Positions 26,469 through 38,700 are shown, counted from the stretch's first letter. The stretch: 64,000 nucleotides of DNA from Hirudinaria manillensis (GCA_034509925.1 CM067530.1:2228501-2292500); one strand, 5' to 3'. Notes: a model not told the origin generated them from the sequence alone. Numbers and translations are program-made.

Positions 26469-26989
26469 GTGAGATAATATGCGTTAGAATTTTCAAGTAA
26501 TGGGACAAAACGTAAATTTTTTTGCTATTGTATTATTGTCACGACTAAACCTTTAAACGGGTTTTGTGAAGTTAGCAGACTCAACAAGATTTTAAAAAGC
26601 TTTCAATTTATTATGTTATTTAATTATTTATTTAAGGCAAGGATTGTAGTTTAGCTTATAGTGCCTTTTATACCTGTAGTACTTTAGCTTGTAATACCTG
26701 TAATACTTGCAATGACTGCTGCAAGTTGTGCATTGATTGAGAATCAGTTGACTGAGAATCTGGGCTTAATCGTGGCCAAATCTGTTTTGAAGCTTAAAAG
26801 AATATACACCTTCTCATAAAACGAAAGAAAAACGTCCAAAAAGTCCAACACACCGGGTCTATTAATGAAGAATAGAGAATGTCTTTTTTTTTAAATTGAA
26901 AATTGAAACTGATTGTAGGAAATTAACTAACAAAGATTTTATTTCGTTGGATTTGTAGATCAATTTCAACTTAATTGTTCGTTGGAATC
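24716..26989. other. Intergenic within the PHYHIP-like cluster
   Basis: 2.3 kb of AT-rich DNA with a microsatellite at 26378-26466. I see no coding segment with splice support. This is the widest spacing in the cluster. Confidence 0.5.
26378..26466. repeat. (AAT)n microsatellite
   Basis: About 28 AAT units interrupted once by GGTAATGATAATGAT. Confidence 0.9.
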
Positions 26990-28160
26990 ATGGGTTCTCC
27001 AAATGGCTACGAAGGTAGAAACTCAGTTTTTTTTTATTTGTTAAATATTTATTTCGTTAAAGATTTTGCTTTAAAACCACTGTTTATACTCTTTTTTAAA
27101 CTAAAATCTCTGTAAAGCTCAATGAATTGCTCCATAGGGAGATATGTTTACTATTAAGGACTGAAAAGTATTTGAGAATGATAAAGATATAAAATATAAT
27201 CATAAATAAATAATTCTCTTTTAAATAACATTTTCATGAACTGAAAGTATCAGATACCATTCAAAGCATTATGGTGTTATATTTAAATTTCTTTCTTATT
27301 CAAATTAATTTTAGCAATGAATTTAAAAACATTTTCTTCTCTTACAAGGATATAATACTCAACAAATGGTGAAACTCCTGCGAAAAGCTGAAGAATTTTG
27401 CGATGGAGAAATGGTACCGTGCAATCACATTTACAGAAACAAGCAAAGGGCATATTTTAACAAGATCTTTAAGAACAAGAGAGGAATTATGGAACCGATT
27501 ATGAAAGACAATGGAGGAGATCCAAGAAATCCTATAAATGGAAAACTAGAGGGAGTGTTCTTCACAGCCAGCGTGAAGAGAAATGGTGAACCGTTAGACA
27601 TTTCACCATATGGTTCCAGTCGCTTCCAGGTTCGTCCTGAGCTCTTATTCAACTGTACAGATTATAATCTCTACTTTTCTGACATTTACTGCTGCGGAAC
27701 AAAGTACCACTACATCATTCTAGTGGTCGCTAAAATCAACACCAAGGGAGATGCTTTCTGCTGTCGTCGTCTTCCTCTTCTCGACTGGAATTGCAACAAT
27801 TTTTTAACCTCCAATGGCTGGGATTACTTCGAGGTTACCAATACAAATTTCTGCATAATAGAGGTGTTTTACACTAGCGAGGTTAACATAAAAAAGGCAT
27901 TGGATTATGGCGATGCAGAAATTGTGCATGGCTTGAACACTTGCTCAAGAAGTGAAGAGGTTTACAAAGATCTTAGTTGTTCTGTTTGCAATGCCTTCTC
28001 TCCTCAGCATAATCAGATCCGCCAGCAACAGCTTCTGGCACAGTGGGGTCAGTCTAACATTCCAATGAAATTTGAAAATATTCGTTTGCATGTTTCTCAG
28101 ACCAACCCAGGTCAAGAATACCAGATATTCAACGTCCCAAATAGTTTCAATTGGATTTAA
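26990..28160 (+). CDS. PHYHIP-C-domain protein, copy 3
   Basis: Two exons: 26990-27014 (MGSPNGYE plus one base) and 27349-28160, joined in phase, 278 residues. Motifs: DGEMVPCNHIYRNKQRAYF, GIMEPIMKDNGGDPRNPING, GVFFTASVKRNG, SPYGSSRFQV, NLYFSDIYCCG, HYIILVVAK and CSVCNAF. A glutamine-rich C-terminal tail follows (HNQIRQQQLLAQWGQ). One position in the usually W-L-Y-R-N-K element is changed to HIYRNK. A good AATAAA lies at about 28227. The short first exon has the same phase as in copies 1 and 5 but an unrelated sequence. Confidence 0.85.
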
Positions 28161-28587
28161 TATTAATTGATGTAAATCCCTTATGGCCTACTGGTGTTAT
28201 ATTAAGTTCATGTGCTTTTTTTCATTGAATAAAGAATGTGTCAATTTAAGTCTGGGAAACTTGCAGGCCATTCCATAACTTGCATCCTGGAGCTCTAGAA
28301 AAGTTTTAGAAACGTATTAAACTAGCATGTAAAACTGACACTCTGGCAATCTGCCACAAATGCATCTAAACAAGATTTGAATTTCAACATTTTTTAAAAA
28401 GTTTCTCCAATTACAACGTCATGTTCAATCCTTTAAACCACATCTTCAGACACACAAAGCAAAAACTGTCACAATATTAGTTCCAAACCAAATGACAAAA
28501 GAAATCCTAGTTTCACTGTTTTAAACAATTTACAGACGTTGATTGCTAACTAATTACAAATTTTAAACTTTTTCTTTTAAATTTAAG

Positions 28588-29267
28588 GCTACAGCAAGCT
28601 CGAGATGAAGATTCTACTAAAGGAGGCTGAGAGTTATTGCGATGGAGAAATGGTACCGTGCTATTGGCTCTACAGAAATAAATCGAAAGAATATTTCAAC
28701 GAAATCATCCACAACAATAGCGGAATTATGGAAGCGACGATGAAAAATTTGAACGGAGATCCAAGAAATCCAATAAACAATAAAATCGAGGGATTGTTTT
28801 TCACTGCCAGCGTATCGAGGGGATCACAAAATGGCAAACCAAAAGCAAGATCGCCCTATGGATCCTATAGGCTTCAGATTGACATAAGTTATCTGATCGA
28901 TCCTTACGAATGCAATATATACTTTGCTGATTTTTACTGTACTGGGAGTGATTGTCACTACGTCACTCTGGTAGTTGCTAACTGCGACTCTGAAGCCGAT
29001 AGATTCTGCTGGTTCAACCTTCCACTTCTCGATTGGGATGATAACGATTTTTTAACCTGTGATGACGAAGGCTTCTTTGAGGTAACTGATAGTGACTTCT
29101 GCATTGTACAAGTTTTTTACTGTGATGACGTGGACATAAATGAAATCTTGAGAATACGGAAAGCAGAATATCACAGGAACATTCCTCTCTGTAAAAGGAG
29201 TCAAAATACTTCAAAAGACCTCACCTGCCACACTTGCAACCCGTTCCAAAACCGAAAATATTTCTAG
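28588..29267 (+). CDS. PHYHIP-C-domain protein, copy 4
   Basis: The coding exon most likely begins at the acceptor ttaag|GCTACAGC at 28588 in the same phase as its paralogues, giving GYSKLEMKILLKEAE... I could not find a first exon ending in the right phase within 28161-28580. Translation might instead begin at the internal ATG at 28605 (220 residues). Motifs: DGEMVPCYWLYRNKSKEYF, GDPRNPINN, LFFTASVSRG, SPYGSYRLQI, NIYFADFYC, LPLLDWDDNDFLTC and CHTCN. It has the shortest C-terminus of the five, ending soon after the CxxCN element. Confidence 0.78.
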
Positions 29268-29910
29268 TTGCCATTAACGTCTTCCTGATTGAATGAATGG
29301 CAACAATTTTTCAATTTATTGTTGGTTTGACCTCACAGCTTAGATTTGATACTAATAAAGTACAATAAAAGATATTTATTATTTAATTTTACCTAAAAAT
29401 AAAATAAAATGAAGCGCTGAAACGGAATAGTATGGTAACTGCTAAAATGGCTGAAAGTTTAATCTCATTTCTTCCAGAAATACTCGTCTACCTCAATACC
29501 AAGTTCAAAAGATTTGTTGCTTAAATCTCATAACTTAAACTTGTTGAGCTTAAAATTTAACTTAGAATTTGAGCTAAATTTAAAACTGCCTGATGATTAA
29601 ACATAAAATAGAAGGACAGTTCCAATACCTAATCCCACATCATGTATTGCTGCTGGAATTATACTTTATTACAGTTCCGATTAAATAGTTTAGCGTAATA
29701 GTTTTACATTAAATTTCTCTAAAATAGTTTTATTGCTCTTCAAAGTTGGATGAGATATGTTGAGAAAGTACCGGCCAGGAAAAATAGGAAAAACCACAAC
29801 AACTATATATGAACCCGTCGAACTTCCTCTTAAACACTAAGAATTTTCTTCCATTTTTATATTTAAATTTGAAAATTGTCTAGCATTTTAATTATTCTGA
29901 CTTTATTATA

Positions 29911-30087
29911 GAGGACACATCAACACCAACAACGCAGTTAGACTTTCAGATTTATGTTCACACGAAATTCAGCAACACATTCAAAGCTAGGATCGATTCA
30001 GGGCCCATAATTAACATAGGCAGGCATTCGAGCGTGTGCAACAGGGAAACTGGGAAAATCCCACTTTCTGTTTCGGATGGACTTTGA
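29911..30087 (+). other. Isolated coding-like segment of unknown origin
   Basis: After a good acceptor (ctttattatag) the plus strand stays open for about 58 codons. The product has balanced composition (DFQIYVHTKFSNTF, ARIDSGPIINIG, SVCNRETGK) and ends at TGA. It could be an alternative last exon of copy 4 or a remnant of another gene. No partner exon is obvious and I do not recognise the product. Confidence 0.25.
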
Positions 30088-30203
30088 CTCTGGAACGATT
30101 TAAATGTCTTGAACTAGTTATAATTCGACATAAGAGGAGCTAAATTGGTAATTGTAAAAACAGGGGTGTCAAGTAAGTTGCTATTTTGTGCAGATTTTAT
30201 ACG

Positions 30204-31358
30204 ATGACTTTTCGTTTCGAAGGTAAACCGAGAATTCATAGATGTCAGCTTCTATGCTTCTTTGCAATTCTAATTTCCATTTCATTAATTAATATTTAAC
30301 AAATGTTGACTTCTTAATTCATGACGCTGTTAGAGAATCTTTATTTCCAAGAGTTTTCCATGCTCGAAATGGAAGAACTGAAGAGCTTGGCCAACAAATA
30401 TTGCGGCAGCGAAATGGTCCCGTGCACGTACCTCTACCGGAATAAATCAATCGAATATTTTGCTGCCATTAGCAGAAATGGCGGAATCATGGAAACAGAG
30501 TTGAAAGACAGCGGCGGAAGTCCCAAGAATCCTATTAATGGCACGCTTAGAGGGGTGTTATTCACTGCCAGTTCGGACAGACGGTCTGCCGACGGTGACT
30601 CCACGCCACCGTCACCCCACGGTTCGAGCAGCTTTCGGGTTTACATCGAGCGCTTGATCAAGCCAAATTCTGTTCACAAGCTCTACTTTGCCGATTTCTA
30701 TTGCGTCGGGAATGGCAATCACTACATACTCTTGGTGGTTTGTAGGGTCGGATCGAAAGCCGATCTTTTCTGTGAGAATAATCTTCCGGAACTTTACTGG
30801 GATGAGAACCATTTTTTAAACTCTTCTGATGGCGTTACGTTCAAGATTGTCATGAAGGAACACTGTATCATTGATGTATTCTATGCTGAGGCTGTAAATG
30901 TCAAGAAACTATTGGACTCGAGGGCAGCATTTCTGGAAAGCAGTTTTCATAAGCCTGAAAATGGCTATTCAATATACGAGGGTCTGAAAAAGAATCAACA
31001 CTGTCAGATATGCAACGTACAGAAGATAGCTGCCCATATAGTCATTCCTAGCTATTACAACAACATTAACAACAACAACAACAACTCTCCTCAGCCATGT
31101 ACCGAGCAGTCCAATGGTGCCTCAACGTTGGTCATAGAACCATGCGAAACTGATCCTCACGGAATTGTCGACTCTAATCCGGAGAGAAACTCCCCCGATC
31201 CATTTACAGACCTGCCACAGCTCACTGATGCCTTACAATGCAACAAGACAAATGCTCAGATGGATTTCTGTGATAATGGAAATGGTGATACCACCCAAGT
31301 CGACGACGGTCCCAAATCATTTTTGACGAAAGTGAAGTCGACATGCAAAGTTATGTGA
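30204..31358 (+). CDS. PHYHIP-C-domain protein, copy 5, with long tail and C-terminal CaaX box
   Basis: Two exons: 30204-30222 (MTFRFE plus one base) and 30352-31358, joined in phase, 341 residues. Domain motifs: CGSEMVPCTYLYRNKSIEYF, GIMETELKDSGGSPKNPING, GVLFTASSDR, SPHGSSSFRV, KLYFADFYCVG, HYILLVVCR and CQICNV. This is the most diverged copy. Unlike the others it has about 110 extra residues: an asparagine run (NNINNNNNNS), then an acidic, polar stretch, and finally KSFLTKVKSTCKVM. The last four residues CKVM fit a CaaX prenylation signal, with M favouring farnesyl, and lysines lie just before it. This predicts membrane anchoring of this paralogue only. The acceptor ccaag is read-through open, so a start at 30321 is also possible. 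Confidence 0.83.
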
Positions 31359-31459
31359 ACTCATCAGAATGCATCTCGATTAACAACATCTGTTCACTAG
31401 TTATTGACTACTAAAACATTTACTAACACCTTTTTTTTTTAGCATCTATTCGGTAGAAA

Positions 31460-33308
31460 ATGTCGTGCCATCTTGAGAGGTAAATTGTGCAATTTTTCTT
31501 TGGCAGACTTGTTCTTAGATTTTCATTTTAATCTAAATATTCATTTTAAGTTCCAAAGACGTTTGATTGTGTCTTGTTAAGTATTCTGTGGTGTTCAGAC
31601 TGGAACATCTGCTGAATGGTTCATGGTTTTGATCATCTCAAATTTAACTGCAAATCTGCTGCAAGGAGCAATACTATGAAAAATGAAAAACTTAAAATTA
31701 CTGAATTTTTGGAAAATAAATTTAAAAAAAAAATGATAGAAAATTGTTGCATTGGAAATTTTCGATTAGAAGCCCCAATTATTTCGGGGGGGCCACACGT
31801 GGAATATACCAGGTTATTTCCAGAAACTGTTTTGGGCAGTTTGGGAATTCCCCAAAAGTTCGTTTCGTTTCCTAAAAATGCTCATGGAAAATCCTTGCAC
31901 CAGGTTTGTTTTGTTAAATTTTGCATTAAAAAGGAGCGATTTTGTAACGAATTGTGTAATTTATTGTTTGAAATTTAACAAATAATTTGAGATTATTTAG
32001 TAGATTATACGAAATAATAACAAATAAAGTGTTAACGTTTCGATAAAATAAAGAATATTGAACTTAATAGGAGAAGTTACTCTTTAGAAACTAGCATTAA
32101 AATAGAGATAGAAATGAGATCAGTTACTAAATATAATTTAAAATATATCATTAAACATCAAAAATAAATTGCCCATCACGACAAATACTAAGTGCTCGTG
32201 CTAATAAGAGAAACTAATAATGACAATAATTATAAAATGTTAAAAACTGATTCCATCAACAACAAACCTGGAGTATGAACATTGGTCGTCGCATCAAAGT
32301 CGTCTCGGATTTAACAAAAAATCAACTTTTAATCCCATTGAAAAATAGTTCCACAAAATCTCAGAATTTTTTAAAACTGTCATTCACGAAGAGAAATTAA
32401 ACCGCGTCCCGAGGTTTAACAAAGAAGGGGCTCGATAACTGATTACCAAACGTAGTAACCGATCAATCGATCGATCAATCAATCAATCGACCGATCAATC
32501 TCCATCAATCGCATCTTCCGTCCTTCCATCCATCTTTCCATCTTTCCTCCACCAAGGAGCAGTCAAAGAGAGGTTTTCCAAGTCTCTCGTTGACGCTATT
32601 GTGGAGGCGACACATCCACTGACAAAAGTCTTTCCTGCTCCTGACATCTGGCGGATTCTGTTTCAGGCTGACAACGTTAAAGTTAATGTGATGTTGGTAA
32701 TTTATTTTGCTGTCACTCGCATTGGTATTAAATTACGTAATTTAAACTTAAGTTGAATTAATTTGAAAAAGATTCTTTATTTTTAATGCTGTTTCAATTT
32801 AGAAAACCAAAATAGGATGCCTTTTTCTAGAAATCATTCTGAACTTGTTGGTAATAGTTGAGAATAGGTGGAGTTGCCATTTGACACTCTCGTACAGATA
32901 GAAAGAAAATGAAAGAATGAAGCTATAAGTTACAAATTAAAATTGAAAAATAACGTAATTAAACTTGTTTCAGAACCGAAACAACACCCGCTTCAAATCT
33001 TATCAAATGCATATAAATAAATATTTATAACTTAAAAAAAGGACACCCCATATTTTGCACTTGGTAGACGTTACTAGTGAAATTTTGTTTTCCATATCCC
33101 GTCCATCATTAAACACGTGGGAAAAGATTGTTGAAATTAAAGCTAAAGGACTGAATTCTACGTTCTAAATAAGTTTTAAATAAGTTGTGCAGAAGAAAGC
33201 TGTACACAATGATTCTATACTCATGGAAAATTGCTTCTCTAAATGTTTAATTTTCTTTCAGAATCCTACAAGCCTCTGTCCCAGCCGAAATTCAACCCAC
33301 GTCAATGA
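31460..33308 (+). CDS. Candidate small multi-exon gene, unknown product, partly antisense to ALR/GFER
   Basis: Four plus-strand segments with acceptable splice signals: 31460-31479 (MSCHLE + 2 nt), 31599-31618 (LEHLLN + 1 nt), 31770-31903 and 33262-33308. The first three join in phase to give [20 protein letters not shown] and on to [10 protein letters not shown]. The last reads [19 protein letters not shown] if preceded by one base, so an unseen exon must lie between 31903 and 33262. The third segment is the most convincing, with an acceptor, a donor and protein-like composition. Short proline-rich ends of this kind are common in small ciliary microtubule-associated proteins, but I do not recognise it. 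Two 20-nt exons in a row make the 5' part tentative. Confidence 0.35.
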
Positions 33309-33953
33309 CTAAATAACCCCCGCGAAAAGGGATATAACCCGTTGAACCAGACTATCCACGTATTGCCAAACAATTGTATAAAATACTTGTAACATGAAAA
33401 AATCACAAGATTGTAAGGAAGAAGTAACAAAAAATTACAAAAGCAGTTAAAAGGAAATAAAAAAGTAGAGAAGAAACAAATAAAATTCGATATAAAAAGT
33501 GGACTCACTGGCTAGCCAGTTCATTGGCACACACCTCGCAAGGGTAGAACTTTCCTAAAGTGTCCATAAAGTGCTTAATGTCTTTCTTGTCCTGATTCGA
33601 CGGATTTTCAGGCAGATAAGCTGCCATCGTATGAAGTAATGACCAGGTGTTTCTTCCTAAACGTTTCAAAATTCAAGCATTATAAGGTCAATGCATGTCT
33701 TCTTACAATTTAGCAGCAGTATTAATTCTGCACATGGATTTACGGACTTGCAAACAACTCTTGTGACATGTCTTAAACTGGAATGAGTGAATTGGTCGAC
33801 TTTACCTAGGTCCTCTCTTTCCAAAGGACAATCTTTTGGCGTGCCGCCAGGAGACGAAGAGCAGGCAGTGCTGATTTTTATCCCTTCCATAACATGGGTC
33901 TTTCCAGTGATCATTTGCTGTACTGGCTGGATTGGTGCTGCTGCTGGGGTTCT
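32505..33953 (-). CDS. GFER: ALR/GFER (Erv1-type FAD-linked sulfhydryl oxidase), 5' end unresolved
   Basis: Three phase-compatible exons: 33806-33953 (5' boundary uncertain), 33509-33656 and 32505-32667. ALR reoxidises Mia40 during disulfide-relay import into the mitochondrial intermembrane space. Matches: [39 protein letters not shown], then the FAD-proximal active-site C-E-V-C in [34 protein letters not shown] and the terminal [12 protein letters not shown]. The cysteines of DCPLERE and DGRCD, which form interchain disulfides in human ALR, are kept. The N-terminal shuttle C-x-x-C (CRAC in human) is not in the visible 5' exon. It may sit on a further upstream exon, or the ATG at 33914 may start a short form. 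The cysteine matching human C91 is a lysine. Confidence 0.85.
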
Positions 33954-35717
33954 CTGCAGCGAACAAGCAATTGTTCAAAATACACATTCGGGACGACTCT
34001 TTAGCCTCGCTTGGCCAGAAGAAATGATAATATTAATAATAAATGTAAATACGTCTCATTCGTATAGCGCCGAAATATTATTCAAATACGCTTTTGGTCA
34101 CCCATTTATGTCTAAACGGTTGACTGAGAATATTAAAGTTCTGACGCATACAGGAATGCAGCCATTTGGGCTAACTTTTATTTAAAGATGAGTACATCTC
34201 TGAAACTATGATGCAAGTCAATATCATAATCCATAGAATGGAATACGATTTACAATATCGATCATTAGACATACAGTACTTGCCGTAAAATAATTCCAGG
34301 GCATGAAGCCCGAAATTTTATTGACTATGCTACTGGTGCTGTTGGAATCCATTACAGAGAACTTTTGGCTTATACGGGAGGTATTTCTTACTGGTTAATG
34401 GCCTGCTCAGCGACATTCCTTTGTCAACTTTCAACCGACAATCATGATACTTCAGCGGACCGATTGATACTATTCCTTCTACGAACTCTTCTAAAGATAT
34501 GACCTGGATATCCTGCGCAGATTTGAATGTCCAATAGAGGTAACTATTCGTGCAGTTTACTATGTTAAAGCGGTGGATTACATTACTTCGAGAATATGCC
34601 TATCGAGAATTGGACGCGCCCGACCAAAAATGTTTTTTTTTCTCTTAAAAGATGAGGAAGTCGAAGATTCTGTGGAATATTTCCTCGTCAAGACCAGCAG
34701 CCTCGATGTTTGACGGTATTTTTGATGCGATTTTTTGTTGACTTTTTTTATTTGTTTGTTTATTTACTACTATCGTAAGAGCATTATTGACGTCATGAAC
34801 TCACTCCCTCGGAGATACTATTAAATTTTTTTAGAAACGGCCAATTTCTAAAAGAAAACAGAGAATCATTTAAACACATCGGCCCTGTGTGTTACTTGCG
34901 CTGCGCACGATTTTTGCACTTTTGAGATCATCTGCCAATGATTGACTTTTGCTTGAGTCTAACCAACCACTTAAATTTTCCTGGACACGTGATAAATAAT
35001 ACTTTATTTTTTAACTCATACCTGCATAATTATGATCAACATGGATGCATACAATCCAAAAAGTTGAGACATGCTAATCAGCATTGTCCAATTAGCTTGA
35101 AGCATCACTATTTTGTATATACACAAAAAGTTAAGAGTTACAACAGTGAAATTACCATCAACTAAATTTCACTGTTACAATGTTAATAAATTTGATTTAT
35201 ATTTAATAAATATTTACTATTGTAAATACAACAAAATAAGTTGTTGACCAGAATGTCCTATTGTGGCCAATAGTTGGAATTCAGTTTAAGGATAAAATAA
35301 AATACAACCAAACATTATTTGAAAGATTACTTTAGATGAGATTACCAGTTATACCAATTAAACAAATTAGGTAATAAATAGTGATTAAATGCTAGCTAAT
35401 CATCCAGAAGAGTTATTATTACTATTGTTATTATCATCATTATTATTGTTACTACTGGCATGGGTTGTGTTAATGTAAGGGCAGTGCATTTTATGGAATA
35501 AAATATTGTTAATAACAATAAATACCGTGCTGTTATTGCAATATTATTGTTATTACTATGCCACTATTATTATACAATTACAATCATATAAATGTAACTT
35601 CATCATTGCTTTTCATGCAACAAAAGTTATAACAACATCAGACACCCTATTTATCTACACAGAAATAATTTCCAACACGCAAAGACATTTACAGTCCGAT
35701 GGTCTAGACTTCGTCGT
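33954..35717. other. Intergenic, ALR 5' side and NFXL1 3' side
   Basis: Any upstream ALR exon should be here, but I could not find a short exon encoding a C-x-x-C shuttle. The stretch 34270-34640 has less stop-dense, more even composition than its surroundings on the plus strand but is broken by stops in every frame. It could be a decayed gene. Confidence 0.35.
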
Positions 35718-38700
35718 CTAGACTTGAACGAGCAGCTTGTATGCAAACAGCGAGAAGATGATCATCAGGAGGGAAAGCACGAGAATCGTCTGCTTCCTGG
35801 CAAGGAACGAGCGTCCTTCTCCTGCATTTTCGACGTCCTGCCGCCTCTGTCTCTTTCTCTTCCCCTTCGAACGCTTCTCGAATTCCTCCATTTCTTCCTT
35901 CTTCTTCAGTGCTTCTTGCTCTGCAGCTGCTCTTTCGCTGGCCTCTTTAGCCTGGAATGAAGGCATAGATGGGGTCTCATTCTTAATAATAAAATGATAA
36001 GTTATATTAAAAATTTCTAATTACAAATTGTTATTATTATTATTATTATTATAAATTGCATTGACTTAAGAGTGTTTTTAAGGGATATGGGAAAAAAACC
36101 AATACGAATGAATTTTCATTGCATGATGCTAACACAACACAACACAACACATTACGATGATGAATACAATAACCTGCTACTTTAAGAGGAAACTTAACAA
36201 TAATAATAATAGTAATGAGCATAGGTTTTATGAATTTAACTTATGGTAAGTGGTCATTGAATTTAAACTATCAATGCTTTAAAAATCCAGGTAAATTAAA
36301 ATGAAACACAAACACCAACCTTTCTTGCCTTTTCCTTCTCAACTTCACAGGCTTTGTTGCAATCAACCTTGCCTTTTCCTGACTGCACTTCGTAACATGA
36401 CATCTCCTCCTTTCTTCTGCCACAAGGGCAACGAACTTTGACCTTTTCAGGGCAGTCGGGGACAGGAGGACAATCCCCAGAGTGGCAGATGGCCTTGCAC
36501 CGGTGAGAGCAGGATAGCTGATCAAAATTCAAATTCAATCCATTGAATTATTTCAATGATATATTTTTATTTAATAAAACTGGGACAATAATAATAATAA
36601 AGACAGGCCCTCAAATTCAAGCGCATATGGAGAAAATTTATGATTTAAAATCATTTAAAGAAAGAATCATTTTTAAAAAAAGCAAAAACTAATCATTAAG
36701 AATGCCAGCAGCAGACAACACACAAACTCCACGGCAAACATGAAAGAAGCAGAAAACCAAGAAAACATAAATTCAGAAACGTACCGATTTTGGGCACCTG
36801 CACCCGCACGACCTCAAAGCTTCCATCTTGGATCCTCCCAGTTCCTGGTTGGCCGAGCACCAGTCCGAGCAAGGCACGTGTTTCACCACCATCTGGCAGT
36901 GACAGCGCATCTTGATCATCTGAGTGCACGGGGGACACCGTCCAGGATGGCACGGAAGGAGGCACCTATGGATGCAACCGGGGGGTCTGGGCTTGGTGCA
37001 GGGTTCTTCGCATTGTCTGCAGTTCGTGCCGGCCTTCGTTGCAGAAATTTAAAAGATTAGCGTCCTTTGTTGATGAGATTCAAAGGTTTGTTTGAAAACA
37101 CTAATTCAACTGAAAGCTTTATTTGAAATATTTCATTTTCTCAGAAATCCCTGAAATATTTCTTTGCACATTTTAACAACCCAACCTCATAAGCAGCAAG
37201 TGATTGGAAAGTTAAATAATTTAAAAGAAAATACTTAAACTAGTAAAACCAAAGCATTGAGGATTTGCAAAGCAACATGTTTGATCGACCAAAACACAGC
37301 CAAGGTTATTGGGTTAATCACCTTTGAAAGGTCATCGTCTGCCACCCCTTCTACGACGTGACACGGCAACTGGCAGGCATGGTTGAGGCATGGTAACATC
37401 CTACCACAAGGTCTTTGGCAGGATGCTGGGCTGGAGTTGCTGCATCTGACCATGGTTGTCTGTGGAAAAGTAAAACGTTTGTGATGGATATGCACTCAAG
37501 GTTATAGGAAGGCAAGATTTTATGGTGAGATGGAGGATGGAGTTATCTGGAGTAAGTAGGAAAATGAGGAGTCGATAGAATTCTAAGGATTAATTGTGGT
37601 GAATATAAATAAACATGGAATCACTTCTGAAATGTTATGTACATAAAAAAAAGAAAAAATACAAAAATACAATTCAAGGGCTAACAAAACGTTTTAAATC
37701 AGTCAACATTTGGTCATAGTTCGCCTCGCATGCACGCATCGTCGTTTCAGCATTTCTGTCATCCAAAGTCAAACCTCGTGCTTCCCGAAACAAGTGACCG
37801 GCACCGGAACGAGACACGGTGGGCAGGCCATGTCGACAATCTCGAACTTCTTGGAATCCCTGCTGACCTGCCAGGGTCCGACCTTCGGCCGGGTGTCCTT
37901 GACTTCCACTTTGACCGCGGAGTGGCAAAGGGCGGGACAGCTGTGGGAGCAGCCGAGGAGGGTTTTGTTGCACACCTGGCTGCACTTCGGGCACTCTCCG
38001 AAGTGACAGGTGTGGGGCTTCCGAGAGGAATGGTGGCAGTCGGGCGGATTACTGCGAGTTCACGGAGTGCATTCGATTAGAAGATGTCGGCAATGATGAT
38101 GATGATTATGTGTAGATGACAGTGGAGGTAATTAATTATACAAACAGCAAGTGATTGGAATGTTAAATAATTTTTTTTTTAAATACTTAAATTAATAAAA
38201 AAAAAGGCTACATTGATCATCTATTGTCTGTCTATTGACAAGTGATACAAATTATTCAATATTTATTTACATTAAGACTTTTATCGCGATTAATTACCTG
38301 CAAGGTTTGTTACACTTTGGAGGTCTCGTCTTCTTCTCCAGGGCGCAGGGCACGGTCCTTGCCGTCTTGCCGCAGTTGCACTTCAGGACCGCCGTGTTGG
38401 TGCACGGGTAACAAGGACCTGGAGGAGACGAGGTGTTTGCCAATATTTTATTAATTTTAATATTTAAATGAATCGAATTAATGACGGAGTTACAATATCT
38501 CGTGTTGATTTGTTAGTTAACAAAGTAATAACTTATTATTGTAATAGTTATTATAATAATAAAAATAATAGTAAAGTAATAATTATTATTGTTCCTTAAT
38601 TAATAATTAATATTCAACGACAAACTCTCGAGTGGATCGACTCACCAAGATGGCAGGTGTTTGCGCACTTGTGCTGTCGGCATTTCAGTGGTTTGCCGCA

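Noticed and set aside
32461..32500. ATCAATCG-type repeat as a CRISPR-like or regulatory array
   Set aside because: A short degenerate tetranucleotide repeat just past the ALR stop codon, with no spacers or regular unit.
34270..34640. Possible decayed mitochondrial or host gene fragment
   Set aside because: All frames carry stops and I could not match any known protein, so I cannot call it a pseudogene.
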